Positions 16,309 through 25,674 of a stretch of 37,122 bases of DNA are shown one piece after another. The stretch is from Clostridia bacterium (GTDB taxonomy: Bacteria; Bacillota; Clostridia; TANB77; UBA1234): positions 1 through 37,122 of the forward strand of contig JAFTQC010000063.1 of assembly GCA_017462965.1 (NCBI GenBank), given 5' to 3'. Under the pieces are notes generated by a model. That model saw nothing but the letters and a program-made list of their open reading frames with translations, was not told where the DNA came from and did not search any database. The translations under genes were made by a program, and so were the position numbers. Position 1 is the stretch's first letter, and every line of letters starts with the position of its first letter.

Positions 16309-17214
16309 ATGAAAAAAATATTGACGTTTACAATTATAATTTTAACTACATTATTCTCTAATATTGTTTTCGCTGGAGAAATTGTTCCTTTTAATTATAA
16401 TGTTATGCCTGATGTTCAAAACGGTTATGTTATCGACAGCAATCATACTAATCAAATTGGTTTTTCTCTTTTCGAAAATGAGAATGCTATTTACCTTAAT
16501 GGCAATCTAATAGAAGTTGAAGATGACAGGTTCTCGATTTCTATAGATGGTCTTACAGGAAAGCAAAGCTTCATACTTTCTAATGGAAGTGGTGAAGAAT
16601 TTACATATACATGTTATATTTCAGACAAAAAAGGTTATTTAGAAGGTTATAATCTTGATGAACTTAAGAAATCTTATAAAACTTATGTTAAAACAATTAA
16701 AGACATAACTGTTATCTATACTTCTAAAGATTCTAAAACAATAAATAAAGTTGAAAAGATTATAAACGAACTTCCTGATGATTTATTGGTTAATGTTAAA
16801 GAAATGAAATTTATTCCTGCAAAGCATCCTTCTAAAGCTGCTGGAATAACTAAATATAATAAGATTTCATTTTATAATCTTTCTTCTTACTCTAATAACA
16901 CTTTAAAAAATGTAATAATTCATGAAATATCTCATACATGGGCTCATGAACTTATGAAAGAAAAAGAGATTGATTATTCTTATACTGATTATAAAGTAGC
17001 TGTAAAATCTGACAAAAAGTTTCCAAGTAAATATGCAAAAACTAATGTGGCTGTAGGAAATTATAGTGAAGATTTTGCTGAAAGCGTTTCATTCTATTTA
17101 ATAAATGTTAAATCGTTTACAAAAAAATATCCTGCAAGAGCTATATATATTGAAACTCTTTTAAATAGAACAAAAGAAATTGATGTTAATTATGCTGATA
17201 AAAAAGATATTTAA
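16309..17214 (+). CDS. Secreted zinc metalloprotease-like protein (HEXXH)
   Basis: The start is set at 16309 because AAAGGAG precedes this ATG; the open frame extends 48 codons upstream without a ribosome site. Residues 1-22 form a clear signal peptide ending NIVFA. The C-terminal half has HEISH at residues 205-209 within NVIIHEISHTWAHEL, and a likely third zinc ligand, Glu258 or Glu254, in SEDFAESVSFYL about 50 residues on. This gluzincin-like spacing recalls the anthrax lethal-factor catalytic (ATLF-like) fold. The N-terminal 100 residues look beta-rich. The substrate is unknown. A bidirectional terminator separates it from the convergent hydrogenase operon. Confidence 0.82.
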   Translation: MKKILTFTIIILTTLFSNIVFAGEIVPFNYNVMPDVQNGYVIDSNHTNQIGFSLFENENAIYLNGNLIEVEDDRFSISIDGLTGKQSFILSNGSGEEFTYTCYISDKKGYLEGYNLDELKKSYKTYVKTIKDITVIYTSKDSKTINKVEKIINELPDDLLVNVKEMKFIPAKHPSKAAGITKYNKISFYNLSSYSNNTLKNVIIHEISHTWAHELMKEKEIDYSYTDYKVAVKSDKKFPSKYAKTNVAVGNYSEDFAESVSFYLINVKSFTKKYPARAIYIETLLNRTKEIDVNYADKKDI

Positions 17215-17240
17215 TTTTATAAGATTAACCACCCCTTAGA

Positions 17241-17278
17241 AGCAAAAAGTGAGTAGATTTTATCTACTCACTTTTGCT
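17241..17278. terminator. bidirectional terminator between the metalloprotease-like gene and hydA
   Basis: Arms 17241-17258 and 17262-17278 pair with one bulged A and a 3-base loop, flanked by T-rich DNA on both strands. It lies between convergent stops at 17214 and 17287. Confidence 0.88.
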
Positions 17279-17286
17279 TTTATATT

Positions 17287-19035
17287 TTAATCATTAAAAT
17301 ATTCTCTTTTATGATATGTTGTATGAAGTAATTCATGTGATTTATGACTTCCTGGTTGTTCTAAATATTCATCATACAATTGTTTTATAACTGGATTTTC
17401 ATGTGATTTTCTACGTTTTAACCCTTTATCTGCTTCATATAATGCAGCTTTTCTTAATCCATGTATATCTACTGTAGCTCTTGTTTTTGCATCATGTATT
17501 GGTTGTCCACCACCTGTAACACATCCACCTGGGCATGCCATAATTTCTACAAAATGATATGGTGCTTCACCTTTTTCTATCATATCCATGATTGCTGTAG
17601 CACTAGCTAATCCATTTGCTATTGCAACCTTAACATCTAAATCTCCAATTTTTACAGTAGCTTCTTTTATTCCGTTTACTTCGCCTCTAACATCTTCGAA
17701 TTCTAATTTTTCTAATTCTTTTCCTGTTAGAACTTCTGAAACTGTTCTTAAAGCAGCTTCCATAACTCCACCTGTTGTTCCAAATATTACCGCTGCGCCT
17801 GTAGCTTCGCCCATTGGATCATCAAATTGTTCATCTTCTAATATAGCTAAGTTAATTCCTGCTTCTTTCATCATTCTTGCAGCTTCTCTTGTTGTTAAAA
17901 CTGCATCAACATCACGAAGACCATTAACTTTCATTTCTTCTCTTTCTGATTCTGCTTTCTTAGCTACACAAGGCATTACTGAAACTACAAACATTTTCTT
18001 TGGATCTATTCCTTGTTTTTCTGCATAATATGATTTTAATATTGCTCCAAACATTTGATGTGGTGACTTTGCTGTTGATAGGTGTCCTAAAAGCTCAGGA
18101 TAGCTGTTTTCAGCAAATCTAACCCATCCTGGACTACATGATGTAATCATTGGTAAAAGTCCACCATTTTGGATTCTATGAATTAATTCTGTTCCCTCTT
18201 CCATGATTGTAAGGTCAGCACCTGTATTTGTATCAAACACTTTATCAAATCCTAATTTCTTAAGACCTGCTACCATCTTTCCTGTGCAAAGTGTTCCAAT
18301 TGGCATTCCGAACTCTTCGCCAATTGCCGCTCTAACAGCTGGTGCTGTTTGAACAACTACGTATGTATCAGGATCTGCAATCGCTCTCCAAACCGCTTTT
18401 GTAGCATCTTTTTCTCTTAAAGCTCCTGTTGGGCAAGCTGTTATACATTGTCCGCATAAAGAACATGGAACATCATTAAGTGATTTGTTGCATGCCGTCC
18501 CAATTTTAGATTTAAACCCTCTATTTATTGTATCAATAGCTCCAACGTTTTGAACTTTTTTACACATTGCAACACATCTTTTGCAAAGAATACATTTTTT
18601 AGGATCTCTAACTATTGATGGTGACAATTCGTCAAGTTCACCATCTGTCATTTCTCCTTCAAATTCTATATCTGTAATATTTAATTTTTCGGCAAGCGCT
18701 TGTAATTCACAATTTCCGCTTCTTGTGCATGTTAAACATTTTCTATCATGATTTGATAGTAATAATTCAAGCGTAACTTTTCTTGCATCTCTAACAGCAG
18801 GAGTATTAGTTCTAACAACCATTCCCTCACTAACTGGCATTACACATGAAGTCGCAAATCCACGTGCACCTTCGACTTCAACGATACACATTCTACATGC
18901 ACCAATTTCATTTATTTCTTTAAGGTGGCAAAGAGTTGGAATATCAATACCTGCTTCTCTGGCAGCATCTAAAATTGTATATGTACTTGGCACTTCCATC
19001 TTTACGCCATCTATAGTTATATTAACTTTTTCCAT
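17287..19035 (-). CDS. hydA: [FeFe] hydrogenase catalytic subunit
   Basis: Catalytic subunit of the NAD-linked, probably electron-bifurcating HydABC hydrogenase that evolves or takes up H2. Order of domains: N-terminal [2Fe-2S] ferredoxin (Cys in GACRMCIVEVEG), the His/Cys [4Fe-4S] site (HDRKCLTCTRSGNCELQ), two [4Fe-4S] clusters (CILCKRCVAMCKKV, CSLCGQCITACPTG), then the H-cluster domain. The three H-cluster motifs are complete: TSCSPGW (about residue 298), MPCVAKKAE (about 355) and ACPGGCVTGGGQP (about 500). A small-subunit-like tail (LYDEYL, HELLHTTY) closes it. It lies 12 bases after hydB, and AGGAGG precedes the ATG. Confidence 0.97.
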   Translation of the reverse strand: MEKVNITIDGVKMEVPSTYTILDAAREAGIDIPTLCHLKEINEIGACRMCIVEVEGARGFATSCVMPVSEGMVVRTNTPAVRDARKVTLELLLSNHDRKCLTCTRSGNCELQALAEKLNITDIEFEGEMTDGELDELSPSIVRDPKKCILCKRCVAMCKKVQNVGAIDTINRGFKSKIGTACNKSLNDVPCSLCGQCITACPTGALREKDATKAVWRAIADPDTYVVVQTAPAVRAAIGEEFGMPIGTLCTGKMVAGLKKLGFDKVFDTNTGADLTIMEEGTELIHRIQNGGLLPMITSCSPGWVRFAENSYPELLGHLSTAKSPHQMFGAILKSYYAEKQGIDPKKMFVVSVMPCVAKKAESEREEMKVNGLRDVDAVLTTREAARMMKEAGINLAILEDEQFDDPMGEATGAAVIFGTTGGVMEAALRTVSEVLTGKELEKLEFEDVRGEVNGIKEATVKIGDLDVKVAIANGLASATAIMDMIEKGEAPYHFVEIMACPGGCVTGGGQPIHDAKTRATVDIHGLRKAALYEADKGLKRRKSHENPVIKQLYDEYLEQPGSHKSHELLHTTYHKREYFND

Positions 19036-19047
19036 TATCTTTACCTC

Positions 19048-20910
19048 CTATACTCTAGAAATTGCTTTAAACGGGCAAGTTGCAATACAAACGCCACATT
19101 TAATACACTTATCTTGATCAATCTCAAATGGTTGCTTAATTTCTCCAGAAATTGCATTAACTGGACATTTTCTTGAACATGCACTGCAACCTTTACATTT
19201 TTCTTTATCTATAACTACTTTTGTCATAGCTTTACATTCACCTGCAGGACATCTCTTTTCTTTGATGTGAGCTTCATATTCATCTCTGTAATATTTTATT
19301 GTGCTAAGTACTGGATTTGGAGCTGTTTGACCAAGTCCACAAAGTGATGAACGTTTAATATTCATAGCTAATGTTTCAAGTTTTTCGATATCTCCTTCTT
19401 TACCTTTACCATTAACTAATCTTTCAAGTATTTCTAACATTCTCTTTGTTCCGATTCTACAAGGAGGACATTTTCCACAAGACTCATCTACTGTAAAGTC
19501 TAGGAAGAATCTTGCAAGGTTAACCATACATGTTGAATCATCCATTACAATAAGTCCACCAGAACCCATCATTGATCCAATTGCACTTAAGCTTTCATAA
19601 TCAATTGGTGTATCTAAGTGTTCAGCTGGAAGACATCCACCTGAAGGTCCACCAGTTTGTGCTGCTTTAAATTCTTTTCCGTTTGGAACTCCACCGCCGA
19701 TATCAAAAACAATCTCACGAAGTGTTATTCCCATTGGAACTTCTACAAGTCCGACATTGTTAATATTTCCACCTAAGGCAAATACTTTAGTACCTTTTGA
19801 CTTCTCTGTTCCTATGCTTGAGAACCATGCTGCACCATTCAAAATAATTTGAGTAATGTTTGCATATGTTTCAACATTGTTTAATAATGTTGGTTTTCCA
19901 AACAAACCTTTTACTGCTGGGAATGGAGGTCTTGGTCTTGGCTCTCCTCTTCTTCCTTCAACAGATTCCATAAGTGCTGTTTCCTCTCCACAAACGAAAG
20001 CACCAGCACCAAGTCTAATTTCAAGATCAAACTTGAAGTCTGTTCCCATTATGTTTTCACCAAGTAGACCATATTCTTTAGCTTGATCAATAGCTTTTTG
20101 TAATCTTTGTACAGCTATAGGATACTCAGCACGAACGTATACATATCCTTTGTTTGCACCAATTGCGTAAGCCGCAATCGCCATAGCTTCAACTATTGTA
20201 TGAGGATCTCCTTCAAGTACACTTCTATCCATGAATGCACCAGGATCACCCTCGTCAGCATTACATGCAACATATTTTTGTTCATTCTCAGAAGCTTTTG
20301 CAAATTGCCACTTTCTACCTGTTGGGAAACCAGCACCTCCACGACCTCTAAGACCCGAATCAGAAATTTCTTTTATTACATCATCTTGTGACATTGAAGT
20401 TAAAACTTTTTCCAAAGCTTTATAACCATCAAAAGCAAGGTATTCGTCAATATTTTCAGGATCAATTAATCCACAATTTTTTAGAACTATTCTATGTTGT
20501 TTTTTATAGAAATTTAGTTCGTCAAGACTCTTAACTAAAGTTCCATCAACATCTTTACAAAGAAGTCTTTCAACAATTTCTCCATTCTTCAAATGTTTCT
20601 CAATAATTTCATCAACATCTTCTGGTTTAACCATAGCATAAAATGTATCCTCTGGTCTAACTACAACTATTGGACCTCTTGCACAAAGACCAAAACAACC
20701 TGTTCTAATAACTCTAACATTATCTAAACCATTTGCTTTAATTCCTGCTTCTAAATTTGCTATAATTTCTTTTGAATGTGATGATGTACAACCTGTACCA
20801 CCACAAACTAAAATATGTTTTTCTCTACCTGTATAATTTCTATTTGTACGTAAAGAAATCTCACTTAACGTTTTTTCTCTAATTTCATTTAATTCAGCTA
20901 ATGTTTTCAT
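19048..20910 (-). CDS. hydB: HydB, NuoF-like NADH-binding hydrogenase subunit
   Basis: Flavin/NADH-binding subunit that passes electrons between NAD(H), ferredoxin and HydA. The N-terminal thioredoxin-like [2Fe-2S] domain has GGTGCTSS and RTGCFGLCARG. The NuoF core has the NADH site GLRGRGGAGFPTGRKW and the FMN-binding NADEGDPGAFMDR. The SLBB region follows, and then the [4Fe-4S] site ESCGKCPPCRIGTKR with SLCGLGQTAPNPV. Two extra C-terminal ferredoxin clusters (CKGCSACSRKCP, CIKCGVCIATCPF) are typical of bifurcating hydrogenases rather than complex I. It is 620 residues long, spaced 18 bases from hydC and 12 from hydA. Confidence 0.96.
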   Translation of the reverse strand: MKTLAELNEIREKTLSEISLRTNRNYTGREKHILVCGGTGCTSSHSKEIIANLEAGIKANGLDNVRVIRTGCFGLCARGPIVVVRPEDTFYAMVKPEDVDEIIEKHLKNGEIVERLLCKDVDGTLVKSLDELNFYKKQHRIVLKNCGLIDPENIDEYLAFDGYKALEKVLTSMSQDDVIKEISDSGLRGRGGAGFPTGRKWQFAKASENEQKYVACNADEGDPGAFMDRSVLEGDPHTIVEAMAIAAYAIGANKGYVYVRAEYPIAVQRLQKAIDQAKEYGLLGENIMGTDFKFDLEIRLGAGAFVCGEETALMESVEGRRGEPRPRPPFPAVKGLFGKPTLLNNVETYANITQIILNGAAWFSSIGTEKSKGTKVFALGGNINNVGLVEVPMGITLREIVFDIGGGVPNGKEFKAAQTGGPSGGCLPAEHLDTPIDYESLSAIGSMMGSGGLIVMDDSTCMVNLARFFLDFTVDESCGKCPPCRIGTKRMLEILERLVNGKGKEGDIEKLETLAMNIKRSSLCGLGQTAPNPVLSTIKYYRDEYEAHIKEKRCPAGECKAMTKVVIDKEKCKGCSACSRKCPVNAISGEIKQPFEIDQDKCIKCGVCIATCPFKAISRV

Positions 20911-20928
20911 CTATATCCTCCTTTCCCC

Positions 20929-21420
20929 TTATTCATATTTAGCTAATATATCTTTAACTTTGCTTGGATCCATATTTCCATAAACATCGTTATTAACTGT
21001 CATAACTGGAGCAAGTCCACATGCACCAACACATCTTGTTTGCTCTATTGAGAATTTTCCATCAGCAGTAACACCACCAACATCAATTCCTAAAATTTCT
21101 TTTACTTTATCTAATACTGCTTGTGAACCTTTTACATAACAAGCTGTTCCTAAACATACACTTATGTTATATTTTCCTTTAGCCTCAAGTGAAAATCTAC
21201 TATAGAAAGTAATAACCCCATAGATTTCAGCCATTGGAATATCCATTTCATCTGATATAACTTTTTGTACATAAGTTGGAACATAACCATATAATTCTTG
21301 TACTTCATTTAATACATGAATTAATTGGCTTTTGTCACCATTGCATTTTGCGATAACTTCTCTTATTTTTTCTAGTTTTTCATCTTTTCCGCCGCATCCG
21401 CACTCGCATCCATTTGACAT
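20929..21420 (-). CDS. hydC: HydC, NuoE-like [2Fe-2S] hydrogenase subunit
   Basis: Thioredoxin-like [2Fe-2S] subunit and first gene of the hydC-hydB-hydA operon. The cluster ligands are the four cysteines in SVCLGTACYVKG and TRCVGACGLAPV. The N-terminus carries an unusual extra Cys-rich run, NGCECGCGGKDEK, that could bind metal or simply be disordered. It is 163 residues long, normal for NuoE/HydC. GAGGAGG-type ribosome site upstream. Confidence 0.95.
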   Translation of the reverse strand: MSNGCECGCGGKDEKLEKIREVIAKCNGDKSQLIHVLNEVQELYGYVPTYVQKVISDEMDIPMAEIYGVITFYSRFSLEAKGKYNISVCLGTACYVKGSQAVLDKVKEILGIDVGGVTADGKFSIEQTRCVGACGLAPVMTVNNDVYGNMDPSKVKDILAKYE

Positions 21421-21492
21421 AAAAAAACCTCCTCAAACTATATATAATTACTGTTTTTAATTTTATCTTTTGTTATTTCACTTACCTTTTTG

Positions 21493-21521
21493 ATTATAGC
21501 AAACTACACATTCTATATCAA
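21493..21521 (-). promoter_or_regulatory. promoter of the hydCBA operon
   Basis: TTGATA (21516-21521), 17-base spacer, perfect TATAAT (21493-21498) on the minus strand, about 70 bases before the hydC start. Close to full SigA consensus, suggesting high basal expression. Confidence 0.8.
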
Positions 21522-21562
21522 TGAAATTTTTTGGTAGAAAAAAGGAAAGAGGATCGAGGGTT

Positions 21563-21725
21563 AGCAAGAGGGACGCCCCTTTTTGAGAGGGAGAGTCATC
21601 AATGGGGACAGCCCTTTTTGATAAATACGTAAAAATAATTTGCAATTTTAATAATTCTTACATTTATCAAAAAGGGCTGTCCCCATTGATGACTCTCCCT
21701 CTCAAAAAGGGGCGTCCCTCTTGCT
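21563..21725. repeat. Very long perfect palindrome, GGGAC/GTCCC family, copy 4
   Basis: Arms 21563-21626 and 21662-21725 are perfectly complementary over 64 bases around a 35-base AT-rich loop. The arm consists of an outer module (AAGAGGGACGCCCCTTTTTG) and an inner module (AATGGGGACAGCCCTTTTTG), as if one palindrome had been inserted in another. The outer module matches the arm of copy 1 (AAGAGGGACGCCCC). It lies between glmM and the hydCBA promoter. Confidence 0.95.
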
Positions 21726-21764
21726 GAAAGCTCCCTTCCTAAGCCTCGTACCTATTATCCTTTT

Positions 21765-23114
21765 TTATCCTAATTCTTTTTCTACTACTCCAGCCACTTC
21801 ATTTGCAACTTCGTTCATAAGTGACTCTTCGCTACATTCAACCATTACTCTAATTTTAGGTTCTGTACCTGAAGGTCTAACTACAATTCTACCTTTATCT
21901 CCGAGTTTTGCTTTTGCATCTTCTATTGCTTTTTTCATAACTGGATTTGTATAGAATTTTACTTTTGCATCCGCTGTAACTACAACATTTATTGATACTT
22001 GTGGATATTTATTCATTATCTTCGCAAGCTCTGATAGTTTTTTGCCAGAACGTTTTACTAAGCTTAATAATTGTATCGCTGTAAGTTCGCCATCACCTGT
22101 TGTAGCAAAATCTCTGAAAATTATATGTCCAGATTGTTCTCCTCCAAAGTTGTATTCTTCAAGAAGCATTTCTTCTAAAACAAATTTATCGCCTACTTTT
22201 GTTGCAATAAAGTTTGTGTCATTTGCTTCGCAATATTTGATGAATCCCAAGTTCGTTAAAATTGTTCCTATTACTGTATTTTTAGCAAGTCTTCCTCTTT
22301 CTTTCATATCATTTGCGCATATCGCCATTATTTGGTCGCCGTCAATTAAATTTCCATTTTCATCGACACAAAGACATCTATCAGCATCACCATCAAATGC
22401 AACGCCCATATCCATTTTATTTTCAACTACATACTTTGAAAGCGCTTCAATATGTGTTGAACCACATTTCTCATTTATGTTAATTCCATCAGGTTCATTA
22501 AACAAAATTGTAGCATCTGCGCCTAATTGTTCCATCAAATCTTTCGCTGTAACACTTGCACTTCCATTAGCACAATCTACGGCTATTTTCAAACCATCAA
22601 GTGAATTTGGAAGAGTGCTTTTTAAATGATCTATATAATCCTTTGCAGCATTTGTCATATATGTAACTTTACCAACATCTGCACCAATTTTATTTTCTCC
22701 AAAATTTTTCACATCTAAAACTAGAGTTTCTATTTGCTCTTCAAGTGCATCTGGAAGTTTGTAACCATCTCCGCTAAACATTTTTATTCCATTATATTCT
22801 GCCGAATTATGTGAAGCAGAAATCATAATTCCTGCATCAGCTTTGTATTTTCCTATCAAATATGCTACTGCTGGTGTTGGAACTGTTCCAAGCAAATATA
22901 CATCTGCACCTACACTACAAAGACCAGCTGTAAGTGACGAAGAAAGCATTTCTGAAGAAATTCTTGTATCCATACCTACTACAAAAATCGGTCTACGTCT
23001 TGCATTATTAGATAATACGGTTGCAGCTGCTCTACCAAGATTCATTGCAAGTTCACACGTTAAATCTTTATTCGCAATTCCTCTAACTCCATCTGTTCCA
23101 AATAATCTACCCAT
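21765..23114 (-). CDS. glmM: Phosphoglucosamine mutase
   Basis: Converts glucosamine-6-phosphate to glucosamine-1-phosphate for UDP-GlcNAc and hence peptidoglycan synthesis. Motifs: FGTDGVRGIAN at the N-terminus, the active serine loop IMISASHNSAEYNGIK, the metal-binding DGDADRC, sugar-binding GGEQSGHII and the phosphate-binding RPSGTEPKIRVMVE. At 449 residues it is full length. It is the last gene of the glmS-acetyltransferase-glmM operon, 20 bases after the preceding gene. AAAGGAG precedes the ATG. Confidence 0.98.
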   Translation of the reverse strand: MGRLFGTDGVRGIANKDLTCELAMNLGRAAATVLSNNARRRPIFVVGMDTRISSEMLSSSLTAGLCSVGADVYLLGTVPTPAVAYLIGKYKADAGIMISASHNSAEYNGIKMFSGDGYKLPDALEEQIETLVLDVKNFGENKIGADVGKVTYMTNAAKDYIDHLKSTLPNSLDGLKIAVDCANGSASVTAKDLMEQLGADATILFNEPDGININEKCGSTHIEALSKYVVENKMDMGVAFDGDADRCLCVDENGNLIDGDQIMAICANDMKERGRLAKNTVIGTILTNLGFIKYCEANDTNFIATKVGDKFVLEEMLLEEYNFGGEQSGHIIFRDFATTGDGELTAIQLLSLVKRSGKKLSELAKIMNKYPQVSINVVVTADAKVKFYTNPVMKKAIEDAKAKLGDKGRIVVRPSGTEPKIRVMVECSEESLMNEVANEVAGVVEKELG

Positions 23115-23134
23115 TATTTACTCCTTTCAAATTA

Positions 23135-23800
23135 CTATATACGTTCTACTACATTATCTTTACATTTATATATCGAATTTTCTTTTATTACACCTCTTAC
23201 CATATTTCCAGGATATACACTTGCTCCTCTTCCTACAACAACTCCTGGACAAAGTACGGTATTACATCCAATTTCAACATTATCGCCAAGCATTGCACCA
23301 ACTTTTTTCATACAGGTTTCAATAACCTCTTCACCATCTTTTACTTTAACTAATGACTTGTCGCTCTTAACATTGCTTGTAATTGATCCCGCGCCCATAT
23401 GTGCTTTATATCCAAGTATAGAATCTCCAACGTAATTATAATGTGGAACTTGAACATTATCAAAAAGTACAACATTTTTAAGTTCAGTCGAATTACCTAC
23501 AACAGCATTTTTTCCAACTATTGCACTGCCTCTTATAAACGCACAATGTCTAACCTCAGCATTTTCATCAATTATGCAAGGTCCACCTATATATGCACTA
23601 GGAAAGACTTTCGCAGACTTCGCAACCCAAATATCTTCACCGCGTTTTTCAAATTTATCCGCAGGCAAAGTATTTCCAAGCTTAATAATAAATTCTTTTA
23701 TAGCAGGTAATACTTCCCATGGATACAAACTTTCTTCAAATAATTCTTTAGCTATCGTTTTATCTAAATCATATAGCATTGCAATTTTTGCAGTATTCAT
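23135..23800 (-). CDS. Stand-alone GlmU-type acetyltransferase (left-handed beta-helix)
   Basis: The 221-residue protein is made largely of hexapeptide (left-handed beta-helix) repeats, for example the stretches AYIGGPCIIDENAEV, AIVGKNAVVGNSTEL and AMLGDNVEIGCNTVLCPGVV. VPHYNYVGDSILGYKAHMGAG aligns with the GlmU acetyltransferase segment GHLSYLGDAEIG...NIGAG, so the catalytic His seems kept. The uridylyltransferase half of GlmU is absent. Lying between glmS and glmM, it probably acetylates glucosamine-1-phosphate; the uridylyl step must be encoded elsewhere. The start is set at 23800 because AAGGAGG lies 5-6 bases upstream; an in-frame TTG at 23818 overlaps the glmS stop. Confidence 0.85.
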   Translation of the reverse strand: MNTAKIAMLYDLDKTIAKELFEESLYPWEVLPAIKEFIIKLGNTLPADKFEKRGEDIWVAKSAKVFPSAYIGGPCIIDENAEVRHCAFIRGSAIVGKNAVVGNSTELKNVVLFDNVQVPHYNYVGDSILGYKAHMGAGSITSNVKSDKSLVKVKDGEEVIETCMKKVGAMLGDNVEIGCNTVLCPGVVVGRGASVYPGNMVRGVIKENSIYKCKDNVVERI

Positions 23801-23810
23801 TTTTTCCTCC

Positions 23811-25625
23811 TTATTCAACTGTAACAGACTTCGCTAAATTACGTGGTTTATCCACATCAAGCCCCTTTTCAACAGTTACATAATATGCAATTAATTGTAA
23901 AGGCACAACTGTAAGAATCGGTGCTAAAAGTTCATCAGTAACAGGAACCTCAATAATTTCATCATATATTTCATCATGTAAATTTTTGTGATTTGTTATA
24001 AATAAAACCTTCGCTCCTCTAGCCTTAATTTCCTTTATATTACTAACAACTTTACTCATTAATCTCTTTGACGTACAAATAGCAATAGCCGGTGTATCTT
24101 CCTCTATAAGCGCAATTGGTCCATGCTTTAATTCGCCAAACTGTGTTGCTTCAGAATGTATGTAAGATATTTCTTTTAACTTAAGCGATCCTTCTAACGC
24201 AACATAATAATCTACACCTCTACCTAAATAAAAAACATCACTAGCACCCGCAATTTCTTTTGCATATTCTTTGCACTTTTCACTATTATCTAAAACTTCT
24301 TGAACCTTAACATGCATTGTTTTCATTTCATGCATCAATTCTTTTATCAATTTCTTGTCAGCTGTTTTTAATAGTTTAGCTAAATATATTGCAAATAAGT
24401 CTATCAAACATATTTGCGCAATATAGGCTTTTGTTGATGCAACAGCGATTTCAGGCCCAGCCTTAGTATATATAACATTTTCGCTTATTCTGTCTATTGT
24501 ACTTTCTCTCACATTTACAAGTGATAAAAATTTTATTTTTCTTTCTTTTACAAGTTCTATACAAGCCACTGTATCAGCAGTTTCACCTGATTGACTTATA
24601 AAAATAACCAAATCATCTTCATGAATTATTGGATCTTTATATCTAAATTCAGAAGCCACTTCTACATTAACAGGAATTCTCGTCAGCCTTTCAATTATAT
24701 TTTTGCCGTTTAATCCTGCATGCATAGCCGTTCCACAAGCAACTATATGTATTTGTCTTACCTTCTCAAAATCTTCTTTTGTAAGTTTTAAATCAAATTC
24801 AATTTCATCATCTTTCAAATACGCTTCAACTGTATTTTTTACAGTCAATGTATTTTCGTTCATTTCTTTAAGCATAAAATGTTCATAACCATTTTTCTCA
24901 GTATCTTCATCTTTCGTATCCATTATTTTAAAATCTTTTCCACATGGTTTTAACTCATTATTATAAAAAGAAATTCCGCCATTCTTTAAAACTGTAAACT
25001 CATCATTTTCCATTACACTTATTTTGTCTGTATATTTCAAAATAGCAGAAAAATCAGATGCCAAAAAACATTCCTTATCACCAACTCCTACAACAAGTGG
25101 ACTATTACGTTTCGTTCCAACTATTGTATCTGGTTCATTCACATCCATTATTCCCAAAGCAAAGCTTCCTTCTAACGCATCTGTAGCATCCTTTACCGCT
25201 TTTAGCAGATCGCCTTTATAATATAAATCAATTAAATTTGGAACAACTTCTGTGTCTGTATCAGAATAAAATTTATAACCTTTTTTCTTCAACATTTCTC
25301 TTAACTTTGCGTAATTTTCTATAATTCCATTATGAACAACAACAAATTTTTTATTACTACTTACATGCGGATGTGCATTGTTTTCTGTCGCACCACCATG
25401 AGTAGCCCATCTTGTATGACCTAAACCAATTTTACTTTTAGGTGCATCTTTCAAATTTTCTTCTAAACTATCAATTCTACTTGTAGACTTTGTAATATCA
25501 AAATGTTTGTCTGACAAAGTTACAACTCCACAAGAGTCATATCCTCTATACTCTAACTTCTTCAATCCTGCAATTAAAACTTCATTTGCATTTTTTTCTC
25601 CTACGTATCCTACAATTCCACACAT
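23811..25625 (-). CDS. glmS: Glutamine-fructose-6-phosphate aminotransferase
   Basis: First committed enzyme of amino-sugar synthesis, making glucosamine-6-phosphate from fructose-6-phosphate and glutamine. The N-terminal glutaminase begins MCGIVGYVG with the nucleophile Cys2, followed by HTRWATHGG. Two SIS sugar-isomerase domains follow, with ISQSGETADTVA and the active-site ELKHGPIALI. The C-terminus DKPRNLAKSVTVE is typical. It is 604 residues long. It is preceded by a glmS ribozyme, so the product should repress expression. The downstream acetyltransferase gene follows 10 bases after its stop. Confidence 0.99.
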   Translation of the reverse strand: MCGIVGYVGEKNANEVLIAGLKKLEYRGYDSCGVVTLSDKHFDITKSTSRIDSLEENLKDAPKSKIGLGHTRWATHGGATENNAHPHVSSNKKFVVVHNGIIENYAKLREMLKKKGYKFYSDTDTEVVPNLIDLYYKGDLLKAVKDATDALEGSFALGIMDVNEPDTIVGTKRNSPLVVGVGDKECFLASDFSAILKYTDKISVMENDEFTVLKNGGISFYNNELKPCGKDFKIMDTKDEDTEKNGYEHFMLKEMNENTLTVKNTVEAYLKDDEIEFDLKLTKEDFEKVRQIHIVACGTAMHAGLNGKNIIERLTRIPVNVEVASEFRYKDPIIHEDDLVIFISQSGETADTVACIELVKERKIKFLSLVNVRESTIDRISENVIYTKAGPEIAVASTKAYIAQICLIDLFAIYLAKLLKTADKKLIKELMHEMKTMHVKVQEVLDNSEKCKEYAKEIAGASDVFYLGRGVDYYVALEGSLKLKEISYIHSEATQFGELKHGPIALIEEDTPAIAICTSKRLMSKVVSNIKEIKARGAKVLFITNHKNLHDEIYDEIIEVPVTDELLAPILTVVPLQLIAYYVTVEKGLDVDKPRNLAKSVTVE

Positions 25626-25674
25626 CTTACTATGTTCTCCTTTCTTTTTTCATAAGATTAGGCTAACAATTACT

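Noticed and set aside
5858-21725. Long palindromes as ordinary intrinsic terminators
   Set aside because: Arms of 34-64 bases with no following U-tract in copies 1, 3 and 4; shared modules between sites fit a repeat family better. Copy 2 may double as a terminator.
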